A DNA stretch of 12,053 nucleotides from an uncultured Bacillota bacterium (GTDB taxonomy: Bacteria > Bacillota > Limnochordia > Limnochordales > ZCTH02-B6). Positions 1 through 7,597 of the stretch are shown piece after piece. The DNA lies in the NCBI GenBank assembly GCA_937916565.1, contig CALFSR010000043.1:1-12053 (forward strand), given 5' to 3'. The notes below the pieces were generated by a model. That model saw only the letters and a list, made by a program, of their open reading frames with translations, did not search any database and was not told the DNA's origin. Positions within the stretch are counted from its first letter, which is position 1. Each line of letters starts with the position of its first letter. Both the position numbers and the translations under genes were made by a program.

Positions 1-105
1 CACGGCAACGGCGACGAGCGCGACGAGGATGAACAGCAGGCCCGGCCCGTTGGCCGGCGGGGCTTTGGGAAAGCGCGGCAGTCTGCCTTTGCTCCAACGC
101 GACAC
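1..105 (-). CDS. N-terminus of an unidentified membrane protein (cut by window edge)
   Basis: Only the first 35-37 codons are present. The reading frame gives a basic, proline-rich head (a Trp-Ser-Lys-Gly stretch, then Pro-Lys-Ala-Pro-Pro) followed from about residue 24 by an uninterrupted hydrophobic run, which looks like a signal anchor or first membrane segment with positive residues inside. An ATG lies at 111-109, but the strong purine ribosome-binding site (GAAGGGGG, 121-114) is only 2 nt from it. It is 8 nt from the in-frame GTG at 105-103, so GTG is the preferred start. The gene lies 94 nt below the UPF0182 stop on the same strand. It could be read through from that operon or use its own signal in the gap. 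The family cannot be named from so little sequence. Confidence 0.6.
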   Translation of the reverse strand, partial: MSRWSKGRLPRFPKAPPANGPGLLFILVALVAVAV

Positions 106-111
106 GACCAT

Positions 112-139
112 CTCCCCCTTCGGGACGATCTATATTCCC
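112..139 (-). promoter_or_regulatory. Leader element GGGAATATAG plus strong ribosome-binding site
   Basis: On the minus strand the sequence GGGAATATAG (139-130) is followed after 8 nt by GAAGGGGG (121-114). The same two words in the same order precede ylmC. TATAGA could be a -10 box, but the Shine-Dalgarno sequence is so close downstream that a transcript starting there would begin in or next to the ribosome-binding site. No convincing -35 is seen at the right distance. It may therefore be an operator or RNA element rather than a promoter. The rest of the gap to the UPF0182 stop holds a small GC-rich palindrome (about 187-198) without a T-run, so no clear terminator is visible. Confidence 0.35.
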
Positions 140-199
140 GGGGGAAATGGCCTATGCCAAGCCTCTCGCCTATAGACGGGGCAGGCGCCCGGCGCTGCG

Positions 200-2998
200 C
201 TACGGCTCGCCGGCAAGACGTCGCAAGACGGCTTCTAGTTCGTCCAAAGCCGCGCCGTACCCGGCCCAGTCGCCGGCCGCAAGCCGCTCCTTGGCCTCCC
301 GGTAGAGGTTTAAGGCCGCGGCCGCCAGCGCCTCGGCGTCCGGCCCCACCGCTTCGGCCGCCCCAACGGGCGGTCGCGGCTGCGATGTGGCAAGCCCCGC
401 ACCCTGCGGTGCGACGTCCTGATGGGCAGCCTCCGCCGACGGCTGCGCCGCCGCGGATTCGGCGCTGGCCGGCGCACCCGGCAACACCGCCTGCAAAGCG
501 CCCAGCAGCGTCGGATGCCATGCGATTTGGTCGCCAAAAGCCGCAATGACCCGCACGAGTTCGGGCAAGTCGCCGGTTTCCGCTTGCAGGTAGATGGGCT
601 TAAGATACAAAAGGCTGCGCTCGACGGGCAATACCAGCATGTTGCCGCGGATGACCTGCGACCCGCGCTGCGCCCACAAGGTCAGCGCCTGCGAGATGTC
701 GGGATGCTGGTCGATGCGCGCCTCAATTTGCATGGGCCCGTAGATGAGCACGTCTTTCGGAAACTCGTACAGAAGCAGCCGCCCGTAGTCGCCTCCGTCC
801 ATCCGGGCCGCAAACCACGCGATCATGTTGTTGCGCTCGGTCGGCGTAAACGGCAGCATGAGCACCATCTCGGGCCCATCCCGGTCCGGCAGCTGGACGA
901 TGGCGTAATAGGGGCTCATCACCTGCTCCCTGGTTTGTCCGTCGGCTCCGGTGCTGTACACCTCCCGCGCCAGGCGCCAGACGTCCTCCCGGTTGTAAAA
1001 GATTGTCGGGTTCGTCATGTGGTAGAGCGCCAGCACTTCCGCCTGCAGCTGGAACAAGTCCTCCGGATAGCGCACGTGTGCCCGCAAGTCCGCGGGCATA
1101 GCCTCCGCGGGCTCAAACAAGCCCGGAAACAGCCGGGCGTACGTCTGGATGATCGGGTCGTCGGGCGCAAAGATGTACAGATTTACCGTGCCGTTGTAGG
1201 CGTCCACCACCGCTTTGACCGCGTTGCGCACGTAGTTGGCCTGCCAGCGGCTGTGCGGCATGGCGTAAGGGAAACCGGACGCGGTCGTGTACCCGTCCAC
1301 GATCCAGAACAGCCGCCCGCCGGCCAGCACGGCATAGGGGTCCGCGTCGAGCCGCAGGAACGGCACGAGAGCCTGCACCCGCTCGATGACGTTGCGGCGG
1401 AACAGGATGCGGGTCGTCTCCGTGATTTCATCGGAGAGAAGCAGGTTGACGGTGCGAAACCGGGCCGCGAACGCCGCCCGCCGCAAAAGCGAGTTGAGCG
1501 GCACGCCCCCTGTGCCCCGGTACGTCGTCCGCACGTTGTCGTCGCCCGACGGGTAGCTGAACTCGAAGTCCGGCGTGCGGGTGCCCACCACCACGTAGTG
1601 GTCCGTGAGCTCGCCGTAATACACCTCCGGGCGCGTCACCGCGAGATCTACGTCCCGCGGGCGGGGCGGAATGTCGGCAAGGAGGAACCGGGGCAGCCCT
1701 TGCGGCGTCACGTCGCTTACCGGTGTCATGACGAGCCCGTAGCCGTGGGTGTACTGCAGGTGCTGGTTTACCCAGGTGCGATTGGGGATCTGCCCCAGGT
1801 CCAGCTCCCGCACGGCCAGCATCACTTGGCGCAGCTCGCCGTTGATAACGTACCGGTCTACGTCGACGTCGGGGAACGTGTAATAAAACCTGATGGATTG
1901 CAGCTGCGCGAAGCTCCGGGCCAGCGGCCGCCAGTCCCACAGGCGGGCGTTGTCCACCAGATGGGCAAACTGGTCCAGGCGGTCCCACGTCAAGTCGTTG
2001 TCCACCACAAACGGCTGCTCTTCCACGGTATCCAGGCCATAGGCCATACGGGTATACGCCAGGTGGTGTTCGATGAAGGGACGTTCCCGCTCCAGCTCGT
2101 TGGGCTCCACGACGAACCGCTGAAGGACGCTCGGGTAAACCTCGCCGAGCAGCAGCGCCGCCCCGAGCCATACGGCACCCACCGCCGCGAGCCAGCGCCA
2201 GCGCATGGTGCGCCATGAGAAAAGAAGAACGGCGGCGAACGCGAGCGCGGCGAAGAACAACACCCGCCACGCCACAGCCCGGGCGTACCAGTCGGTGTAC
2301 GTGGCGCCGTAGATGACGTCGCTTGAGGTGGAAAATAGGACGCTGTGCAGGTTGAGGCGGTAGTCGAAGGCCTTGAGCAGCGCCAGCGCCGCCGCCAGGA
2401 CGAGGAGGTGCCGCCGCGGGCCTTCATCGAGGAAGACGTGCTTCCCCCGCCACTCCACGGCCCGAGCCAGCAAGTATACGCCCAACACCAGCAAAGCGGC
2501 GAGGGCCAACACGCCCGTCAGCGATCCAAGTACGAGGCGGTAAAACGGGAGCTCGAAAACGTAGTACCCCACGTCCAGCCCAAAGAGCGGGTCGTCGACG
2601 CCAAACGAGGTTCGCTGCCAGTAGCGGGCGACGACGAGCCAGTGCTGCGCCACGGCCTCGGCTGCGGCCAAGCCCAGCACGATGCTGGCGCCCAGCACCA
2701 AACGCCGCATAACTCGCCAGCTCAGGAAGCCCGGCACCTGCCCCTGGAAGCGGAACATGGCCCGCGCCAGGGCCGCCTGGGTAATGCGCAAGTTCCCGTA
2801 CAGCAGCAATGCCAGCAGGAAGCCAGCCGCCAGGCGCACCGCCCACGGCCAGGCGAGCAGCCGCACAAAGACGCCGGCGTGCCCCAGCTCCTCATACCAC
2901 CACCAGTCGGTGATGAAGCGGGCGGACAAGGCGACCAGCAGCGCCGCCACCGCAGCGGCCAGGAGCAGCACGAGGATGACGCGCCAGACAGCCTTCAC
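200..2998 (-). CDS. UPF0182 (COG1615) family large membrane protein
   Basis: A protein of about 932 residues with the UPF0182 pattern. An N-terminal hydrophobic region of roughly 300 residues holds about seven membrane segments, including the family-typical Thr-Asp-Trp-Trp-Trp-Tyr-Glu-Glu-Leu-Gly motif near residue 30. A long soluble, presumably extracytoplasmic domain follows (about 305-835). Its recognisable family stretches include Thr-Trp-Val-Asn-Gln-His-Leu-Gln-Tyr-Thr-His-Gly-Tyr-Gly and Leu-Pro-Phe-Thr-Pro near the middle. The last 90-100 residues are an Ala/Pro/Glu-rich, probably disordered stretch ending in a short helical segment. The biochemical function of the family is unknown. 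The GTG at 3010 lies inside the AGGAGG ribosome-binding site, so I prefer the GTG at 2998, 11 nt downstream of it. The gene starts right after the hslO stop, so it should be co-transcribed. Confidence 0.9.
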   Translation of the reverse strand: MKAVWRVILVLLLAAAVAALLVALSARFITDWWWYEELGHAGVFVRLLAWPWAVRLAAGFLLALLLYGNLRITQAALARAMFRFQGQVPGFLSWRVMRRLVLGASIVLGLAAAEAVAQHWLVVARYWQRTSFGVDDPLFGLDVGYYVFELPFYRLVLGSLTGVLALAALLVLGVYLLARAVEWRGKHVFLDEGPRRHLLVLAAALALLKAFDYRLNLHSVLFSTSSDVIYGATYTDWYARAVAWRVLFFAALAFAAVLLFSWRTMRWRWLAAVGAVWLGAALLLGEVYPSVLQRFVVEPNELERERPFIEHHLAYTRMAYGLDTVEEQPFVVDNDLTWDRLDQFAHLVDNARLWDWRPLARSFAQLQSIRFYYTFPDVDVDRYVINGELRQVMLAVRELDLGQIPNRTWVNQHLQYTHGYGLVMTPVSDVTPQGLPRFLLADIPPRPRDVDLAVTRPEVYYGELTDHYVVVGTRTPDFEFSYPSGDDNVRTTYRGTGGVPLNSLLRRAAFAARFRTVNLLLSDEITETTRILFRRNVIERVQALVPFLRLDADPYAVLAGGRLFWIVDGYTTASGFPYAMPHSRWQANYVRNAVKAVVDAYNGTVNLYIFAPDDPIIQTYARLFPGLFEPAEAMPADLRAHVRYPEDLFQLQAEVLALYHMTNPTIFYNREDVWRLAREVYSTGADGQTREQVMSPYYAIVQLPDRDGPEMVLMLPFTPTERNNMIAWFAARMDGGDYGRLLLYEFPKDVLIYGPMQIEARIDQHPDISQALTLWAQRGSQVIRGNMLVLPVERSLLYLKPIYLQAETGDLPELVRVIAAFGDQIAWHPTLLGALQAVLPGAPASAESAAAQPSAEAAHQDVAPQGAGLATSQPRPPVGAAEAVGPDAEALAAAALNLYREAKERLAAGDWAGYGAALDELEAVLRRLAGEP

Positions 2999-3013
2999 GG
3001 CCTGCTCCACCTC

Positions 3014-3922
3014 CTACTGGCGGCGCCGGGTCGCCGCTTTGAGCAGGGCGGAAAGCTCCTTGGCGTCAAAGCGGTACACTTCCGAACAGAAGTGGCAGAC
3101 AAGCTCAGCGGAACCGTCGGTTTCCAGCATGTCGCGCAGCTCGTCCTCGCCCAGGGCGATAAGAGCGCGCTCAAACCGCTCCCGGGAGCAACTGCACTCA
3201 AACCGCACGGGCATCGTGCGCAGCACCTGAACGTCCAGCTCGCCCGCGGCCAGCGCCACCAAGCCTTCCGCGTCGCGCCCCCCGTCAATGGCGGCGGACA
3301 CCGCAGGCAACCGGCGCGCCTGATCCTCGAGGACGGCGACGATGTCATCGGACGCCCCGGGCATGACCTGCAGCAAGAGCCCGCCTGCAGCCCGCACCCG
3401 GCCGTCGGGGTTGACCAGCACGCCGACGGCCACCACCGAAGGCGTCTGCTCGGAGCGAAGGAAGTAATGGGCGAAGTCCTCGCCGATTTCGCCACTGACA
3501 AGGGGCACAAAACCGCGGTAAGGCTCTCGCAGCCCCAAGTCCCGTATCACGTACAAGGTGCCCCGGCCGACAGCGCCCGCCACATCGAGCTTCCCCCGGG
3601 CGTTGGCGGGCAGCTCCACGTGGGGATTGCCCACGTAGCCCCGGACGCGGCCTTCGGAATCCCCTTGGGTGTGCACCGCCTTGATGGGCCCGTCGCCCTC
3701 GATCTCGACGTACACCTTTTGCGGCGCCTTAAGCATGGCGCCAAGAAAGGCCGTCACCGTCAACGTCCGCCCGAGTGCCGCCGCAGCCGTCGGGTAAAGG
3801 TCATGCCGCCAGCGGGCTTCTTCGACGGTGCGGGTCGTGACCGCGGCCATCGCGCGCACTTGTCCGCCGGCAAGCAGCGCCTGCACGAGATGATCACCGC
3901 TGCCGGAGTCCACCATCGGCAC
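3014..3922 (-). CDS. hslO: Hsp33 redox-regulated chaperone
   Basis: Hsp33 is a cytoplasmic holdase chaperone, inactive when reduced and zinc-bound, that unfolds and protects client proteins during oxidative or heat stress. The protein (about 302 residues) aligns by eye with Bacillus HslO along its length: Arg-Arg-His-like start region, Pro-Thr-Ala-Ala-Ala-Leu-Gly-Arg, Leu-Gly-Ala-Met-Leu-Lys, Glu-Gly-Asp-Gly-Pro-Ile, Val-Gly-Val-Leu-Val-Asn-Pro-Asp and Gln-Val-Met-Pro-Gly. All four zinc cysteines are present: Cys-X-Cys at about 243/245 and Cys-X2-Cys at about 276/279. A full-strength ribosome-binding site, GGAGGTGAT, lies within the last codons of ftsK. It is 6 nt from the GTG at 3922, while TTG 3925 is too near and ATG 3916 rather far. 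The gene overlaps the end of ftsK by 29 nt and ends 15 nt before the UPF0182 start, so it is translationally coupled in the operon. Confidence 0.95.
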   Translation of the reverse strand: MPMVDSGSGDHLVQALLAGGQVRAMAAVTTRTVEEARWRHDLYPTAAAALGRTLTVTAFLGAMLKAPQKVYVEIEGDGPIKAVHTQGDSEGRVRGYVGNPHVELPANARGKLDVAGAVGRGTLYVIRDLGLREPYRGFVPLVSGEIGEDFAHYFLRSEQTPSVVAVGVLVNPDGRVRAAGGLLLQVMPGASDDIVAVLEDQARRLPAVSAAIDGGRDAEGLVALAAGELDVQVLRTMPVRFECSCSRERFERALIALGEDELRDMLETDGSAELVCHFCSEVYRFDAKELSALLKAATRRRQ

Positions 3923-6044
3923 CAATCACCTCCCGGGGTTTGCTCCCCTGGTATGGGCCGACGATGCCCCGCACCTCCATCATGTCGATGAGGCGGGCGG
4001 CCCGGGAGTACCCGATGCGAAACCGCCGCTGCAACATGGACACCGAGGCCTGTCCCGCCTCCCGCACAAGGCGCACCGCGTCCTCAAAGAGGTCGTCGTC
4101 CATCTCCTCATCGGTACCGGTTCCTTGGGCCGGCGTCGTCAGCACCTCTTCGATGTATTGAGGATCACCTTGGCTGCGCCAGGCGTCCGCCAACGCTTCC
4201 ACTTCCTGGTCCGAGATCCACGCCCCTTGAGCCCGGATCGGCTTGGGCGCGCCCATCGGGTAAAACAGCATGTCGCCCTTGCCGAGGAGCCGCTCGGCCC
4301 CGGCCATATCCAAAATGGTCCGGGAGTCCACTTGCGAGCTTACGGCAAACGCGATGCGGGAGGGCACGTTGGCCTTGATGAGCCCGGTGATCACGTCCAC
4401 CGACGGCCGCTGGGTGGCGATGATCAGGTAGATGCCGGCCGCCCGGGCCATCTGGGCAAGACGGCAGATACTGTCTTCCACGTCCGCCGCGGCCACGAGC
4501 ATCAAATCGGCCAGCTCATCGATGATGACCACCAGATACGGCAAGAACGGGTCTGCCCCCTCAGGCTTGCGGGCGCTGCGGTTGTAGGCGTCGATGTTGC
4601 GCGCGCCCGTCTCCGAGAGCAGCTGGTAACGGCGTTCCATCTCCTTGACGGCCCAGCGCAGCGCGCCGGCGGCCTGCCGCGGGTCGGTGACGACCGGCGC
4701 GATCAGGTGCGGAATACCGTCGTACACCGACAGTTCCACGCGCTTGGGGTCGATCATCATCATCTTCACTTCATCGGGCCGCGCTTTGAACAGGAGGCTC
4801 GCGATGATGCTGTTCAAGCACACGCTTTTGCCCGACCCCGTCGCCCCGGCAATCAGAAGGTGGAGCAGCTTCGTCAAATCCGCGACCAGCGGCTTGCCGG
4901 CGATGTCCTTCCCAAGGCCGATGGTGAGCCGCCCGGGCGCCTGCTGGAACTCCTCCGTTTCCAGGATCTCCCGCAGCGACACGGGGCTCGTCTCCCGGTT
5001 GGGCACCTCGATGCCGACCACCGACTTGCCCGGCACGGGTGCTTCCACCCGCACCCCCGCGGCGGCCAGCGCCAAGGAGATGTCGTCGGCCAGTCCCACG
5101 ATGCGGCTTACTTTGATTCCCGGCGGGGGCTGAACCTCATAACGGGTAACGACCGGACCGCGGCTGATGCTGACCACCTTGGCCTGGATGCCAAAGCTGG
5201 CCAGCGTCTCCTCCAAGAGCTGCGCTTGGTCCTCGCTTTCACCAGGACGCGGGCGCTTCGTGGGCCGCGGCCGGCTGAGCAGCGAAACCGGCGGGAGCTG
5301 GAACTCACCGTCGCCGGCCTGCGCCGGTGCCGGCGCGGGCTGGCGACGCCGGGGCTTTGGGTGCTCCTCCTCGGGTACGTCCTCCGCCACGGCAGCCGGG
5401 GAGGAGGGCCGGGGAGCCTCCACTGGCGGGACGAACGTCTCCCGCGCAGCGGCAGGCTCATCAGCCGTACGGTGTGCCTTTACCCGGCGCCGCTCCGCAC
5501 GGTTGCGCCCCGCCGATCGCAGCCGCTCGCCCGCGGCTTGCGCGCCGCGAGCGACCCGGGCGAACCAATCGCCCAAGGACGTGTCAAAGGCGAGCAGCCA
5601 GGCGACGACCGTGAGCGCGAGCGCGGCGACACCGGTCCCGAGCGGCCCCATGGACCGCATCGACACCGCGGCCAGGGCACCGCCCAGGACGCCGCCCGCT
5701 TGGAGCCGCATTGTCGACCGCACCTGGTCGGTCACGTTCCATGTCGCGGGCCAGTTGGCCGGACCCAGTTGGATCAGGTGCAGCGCGGTCGCGCCCACCA
5801 AGAGGACGATGAGCCAGCCGGTCAAGCGGCGCCCGACAGCCAGATCCCAAGGGCTGCGGAACAGCAGCACTCCCAGCCAGATGATGATGAGCCCGATCCC
5901 GGTGGCGGCGGCGCCGGCAACCGTGCGCAACCAGAGCGCGACCAGGCTTCCCGCTTCCCCCGTCGCCGAGGTATGCAGGCTTAAGAGACTAAACAGCCCG
6001 AGGGCGATTAAAAAGGTGGCGGCGATTCTCCTGCCTCGCCCCAC
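3894..6044 (-). CDS. ftsK: FtsK/SpoIIIE-type DNA translocase
   Basis: An ATP-driven, septum-anchored DNA pump. In spore formers the SpoIIIE form moves the forespore chromosome through the closed septum. The product is about 716 residues: four or so membrane segments between about residues 7 and 153, a Pro/Ala/Arg-rich linker (about 160-270), the alpha domain, then the motor with Walker A GATGSGKS (400-407) and Walker B LVVIIDE (504-510), and Ala-Thr-Gln-Arg-Pro-Ser-Val-Asp-Val further on. A C-terminal winged-helix gamma domain (about 645-705, with Arg-Arg-Phe-Arg-Ile-Gly-Tyr-Ser-Arg-Ala) would read the orienting DNA sequences. The GTG at 6044 is chosen because GGGAGGT lies 9 nt upstream; the frame is open further up but lacks such a site. 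The gene follows pgeF after a 64-nt gap. With sporulation genes nearby, the SpoIIIE role is likely, but from one window it cannot be told whether it is the only FtsK-like protein. Confidence 0.95.
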   Translation of the reverse strand: MGRGRRIAATFLIALGLFSLLSLHTSATGEAGSLVALWLRTVAGAAATGIGLIIIWLGVLLFRSPWDLAVGRRLTGWLIVLLVGATALHLIQLGPANWPATWNVTDQVRSTMRLQAGGVLGGALAAVSMRSMGPLGTGVAALALTVVAWLLAFDTSLGDWFARVARGAQAAGERLRSAGRNRAERRRVKAHRTADEPAAARETFVPPVEAPRPSSPAAVAEDVPEEEHPKPRRRQPAPAPAQAGDGEFQLPPVSLLSRPRPTKRPRPGESEDQAQLLEETLASFGIQAKVVSISRGPVVTRYEVQPPPGIKVSRIVGLADDISLALAAAGVRVEAPVPGKSVVGIEVPNRETSPVSLREILETEEFQQAPGRLTIGLGKDIAGKPLVADLTKLLHLLIAGATGSGKSVCLNSIIASLLFKARPDEVKMMMIDPKRVELSVYDGIPHLIAPVVTDPRQAAGALRWAVKEMERRYQLLSETGARNIDAYNRSARKPEGADPFLPYLVVIIDELADLMLVAAADVEDSICRLAQMARAAGIYLIIATQRPSVDVITGLIKANVPSRIAFAVSSQVDSRTILDMAGAERLLGKGDMLFYPMGAPKPIRAQGAWISDQEVEALADAWRSQGDPQYIEEVLTTPAQGTGTDEEMDDDLFEDAVRLVREAGQASVSMLQRRFRIGYSRAARLIDMMEVRGIVGPYQGSKPREVIGADGGLRQR

Positions 6045-6108
6045 ACGGACGCACCTCCCGCTCCACAAGGGTTCGTGACCCCCGGTGCAAGTCCTGCCCA
6101 AAGCGGCG

Positions 6109-6936
6109 CTACAAGCCGATTACGGCCGCCATCCGCCCGGTCCGCCCTGCGCCGCCCCGGTGCGAAAAGAACATGTCCATGTGACAGCGGGTGCAAAGCT
6201 CCGCCAACCAGATGTTGTCCGCGGGCAATCCGGCCGCCTGCAAGAGGCTACGGTTCGCCGCCCGCAGGTCCAGGTACAGCCGGCCGCCCCGCTCCGCCAG
6301 CGCCGGCTTGAGCCATCCGGAGAACCGGCTGGCCACATCCTCACCCACCTCATAGCAGCACGGCCCGATGCACGGCCCGATGGCCGCCTCGCACGCCTCG
6401 GCCCGCGTGCCGAACTCATCGGTCATCGTCCGGATCGCGCGGGCCACGATCTCGTGCGCCGTACCCCGCCAACCTGCATGGATGAGGGCCACTGCCGGCG
6501 TCAGCGGGTCAACGATGAGCACGGGGACGCAGTCAGCAAAAAGGCCGAAGAGCACCGGCCCCGGGTCGCGCGTTACAAGCGCGTCGACCCCCGGCACGGC
6601 GTCCGCCGCGGCCAACGCCCCGCGGCCCATGTCCGCCGCCGTGATGACCGCCACCTCGGCACCGTGCACCTGCGCCCCCGCGACGAGGGCCGTGGGCGGC
6701 ACAGCGAGCGCCCGGCACAGCCGGCGCCGGTTTTCAATGACGCAGGCCGGGTCATCGCCCACGTGCAGGCCGAGGTTTAGCGAATCGTAGGGCGGCTCGC
6801 TCACGCCCCCAAGGCGCGCGGTGACGCCGTGGACGATGCCCCGGGCGGCCCAGCGGTCGACCTGCCACAGTATGACACCCTCCCGCTCGCGCGCGACCCA
6901 ACGGCCGCCCGCGCCCACCGGACCAAGGCCGCTCAA
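6109..6936 (-). CDS. pgeF: PgeF/YlmD multicopper-oxidase-like (LACC1/YfiH family) protein
   Basis: YfiH/YlmD/LACC1 family. Members act in purine nucleoside cleavage (adenosine/inosine phosphorylase or deaminase activity has been shown for relatives), and the E. coli member edits peptidoglycan precursors. The older name 'polyphenol oxidase/laccase' is doubtful. Family signatures are all present: Thr-Ala-Arg-Leu-Gly-Gly-Val-Ser (about 39-46), SLNLGLHVGDD (52-62), the metal-binding His of Gln-Val-His-Gly (91), Cys of Ala-Asp-Cys (136) and His of HAGWRG (153), GPCIGPCCYEVG (187-198), and the C-terminal CTRCHMDMFFSHR. The length from TTG 6936 is 275 residues, close to Bacillus YlmD (278). That TTG overlaps the nrdR stop (TTGA), implying coupling, but it has a poor ribosome-binding site. 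The start is uncertain; GTG 6918 is another option. The gene lies between nrdR and ftsK as part of the same transcript. Confidence 0.92.
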   Translation of the reverse strand: MSGLGPVGAGGRWVAREREGVILWQVDRWAARGIVHGVTARLGGVSEPPYDSLNLGLHVGDDPACVIENRRRLCRALAVPPTALVAGAQVHGAEVAVITAADMGRGALAAADAVPGVDALVTRDPGPVLFGLFADCVPVLIVDPLTPAVALIHAGWRGTAHEIVARAIRTMTDEFGTRAEACEAAIGPCIGPCCYEVGEDVASRFSGWLKPALAERGGRLYLDLRAANRSLLQAAGLPADNIWLAELCTRCHMDMFFSHRGGAGRTGRMAAVIGL

Positions 6937-7388
6937 TCCCGCTTCACCAGCTTCTCCACCTCTCCCAGCAGCGCCGTCAGGTCGCGAAACTCCCTGTATA
7001 CGGAGGCGAAGCGTACGTAGGCTACCTCGTCGATGGCCCGCAGCCTTTCCATGATGCGCTCGCCGATCTGGCGGCTTGTAATCTCGGTGTCGCCCCGCTG
7101 GCGGGCCTCGCGCTCGATGTCGTCCACAACCTGCTCCAAGACGGCCAGGGGGATCGGCCGCTTTTCGCACGCCTTGATGAGCCCGGTCAACAGCTTTTGG
7201 CGTTGGAACGGCTCACGGCGCCCGTCCTTCTTGATGACCATGAGGGGCGTTTCCTCCCACCGCTCGTACGTGGTGAAACGCCGGCCGCAGCGCTCGCACT
7301 CGCGCCGCCGCCGGATGGACGCCCCCTCGTCCGTGGCCCGGGAATCCAACACCTTGCTGTCCGCGTGATGGCAGTACGGGCAGCGCAC
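6933..7388 (-). CDS. nrdR: NrdR ribonucleotide reductase repressor
   Basis: NrdR is a zinc-ribbon, ATP-cone transcriptional repressor that senses ATP/dATP and controls ribonucleotide reductase genes. The 151-residue product has the expected length and layout. The zinc ribbon has Cys3/Cys6 and Cys31/Cys34. The stretch Arg-Arg-Arg-Arg-Glu-Cys leads into RRFTTYERWE, and the ATP-cone follows (about 49-139; Val-Ile-Lys-Lys-Asp-Gly-Arg-Arg-Glu-Pro-Phe). The conserved Ala-Tyr-Val-Arg-Phe-Ala-Ser-Val-Tyr-Arg motif is near 125. GTG at 7388 is the start: it gives the conserved Met-Arg-Cys-Pro-Tyr-Cys N-terminus, with GGAGGGGG 5 nt upstream. It is the first gene of the minus-strand operon, and its TGA overlaps the presumed TTG of pgeF. 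No ribonucleotide reductase gene is in the window, so the targets lie elsewhere. Confidence 0.97.
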   Translation of the reverse strand: MRCPYCHHADSKVLDSRATDEGASIRRRRECERCGRRFTTYERWEETPLMVIKKDGRREPFQRQKLLTGLIKACEKRPIPLAVLEQVVDDIEREARQRGDTEITSRQIGERIMERLRAIDEVAYVRFASVYREFRDLTALLGEVEKLVKRD

Positions 7389-7408
7389 CTCCGCCCCCTC
7401 CCTTCACT

Positions 7409-7426
7409 TGCCATTATACACTGGCA
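7409..7426 (-). promoter_or_regulatory. nrdR operon promoter -10 within an inverted repeat
   Basis: On the minus strand a perfect TATAAT (7418-7413) lies 24 nt before the nrdR GTG, the right distance for a transcript starting near 7406 and ahead of the GGAGGGGG ribosome-binding site. The -35 region is weak: no TTGACA-like hexamer at 16-18 nt, and the TTGACT present is only about 7 nt away. The -10 is flanked by a perfect TGCCA/TGGCA inverted repeat with an 8-nt centre, which could be an operator. It does not match the paired NrdR-box pattern, so the regulator is unknown. Confidence 0.55.
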
Positions 7427-7494
7427 GTCAAAGGAAGCAGCGGAGCCGCACGAGCGGCGTCGAGCGCAAGCCCGGGCGCGCACCGCCGGCAACG

Positions 7495-7541
7495 GACGGG
7501 CAGCCGTCAACGGTGTGACGAGACGGGCAGCCCCGTCGACG
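7495..7541. repeat. Two related direct-repeat hairpins upstream of ylmC
   Basis: The 11-mer GACGGGCAGCC occurs at 7495 and again at 7522 (27 nt apart). Each copy is followed by GTC(A/G)ACG, the second after two extra C. Each copy can fold: the first as GACGG-loop-CCGTC (7495-7508), the second as GACGGG-loop-CCCGTC (7522-7537). They lie in the 244-nt non-coding gap between the divergent nrdR and ylmC genes. No T-run follows, so they are not typical terminators. Role unknown. Confidence 0.45.
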
Positions 7542-7597
7542 CGAACCGGCGGCCCACGCCGGACCGGGCGGTTTCCCGCGGTTGCCTCCTAAAGAGG

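Noticed and set aside
422..2218. Long plus-strand open frame opposite UPF0182
   Set aside because: It is the antisense shadow of a GC-rich gene: no family resemblance, His/Arg/Gln-rich composition typical of reversed high-GC coding sequence, while the minus strand encodes a clear UPF0182 protein.
2345..3991. Plus-strand open frame spanning UPF0182, hslO and the ftsK end in antisense
   Set aside because: It crosses three well-supported genes on the other strand and has shadow-like composition.
4125..5984. Long plus-strand open frame opposite ftsK
   Set aside because: Antisense shadow of the FtsK motor; no recognisable motif and no ribosome-binding site of note.
6069..6100. tRNA T-arm-like sequence (GGTTCGTGACC, then GGTGCAAGTCC) between pgeF and ftsK
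   Set aside because: The flanking bases cannot form a T-stem, acceptor stem or anticodon arm; it is only a resemblance. A weak GGGT/ACCC hairpin is possible but has no T-run.
6937..7170. Upstream extension of the pgeF frame
   Set aside because: These 78 codons lie inside nrdR in another frame, are Arg/Gly-rich and have no counterpart in the family; the family length fits a start at the nrdR stop.
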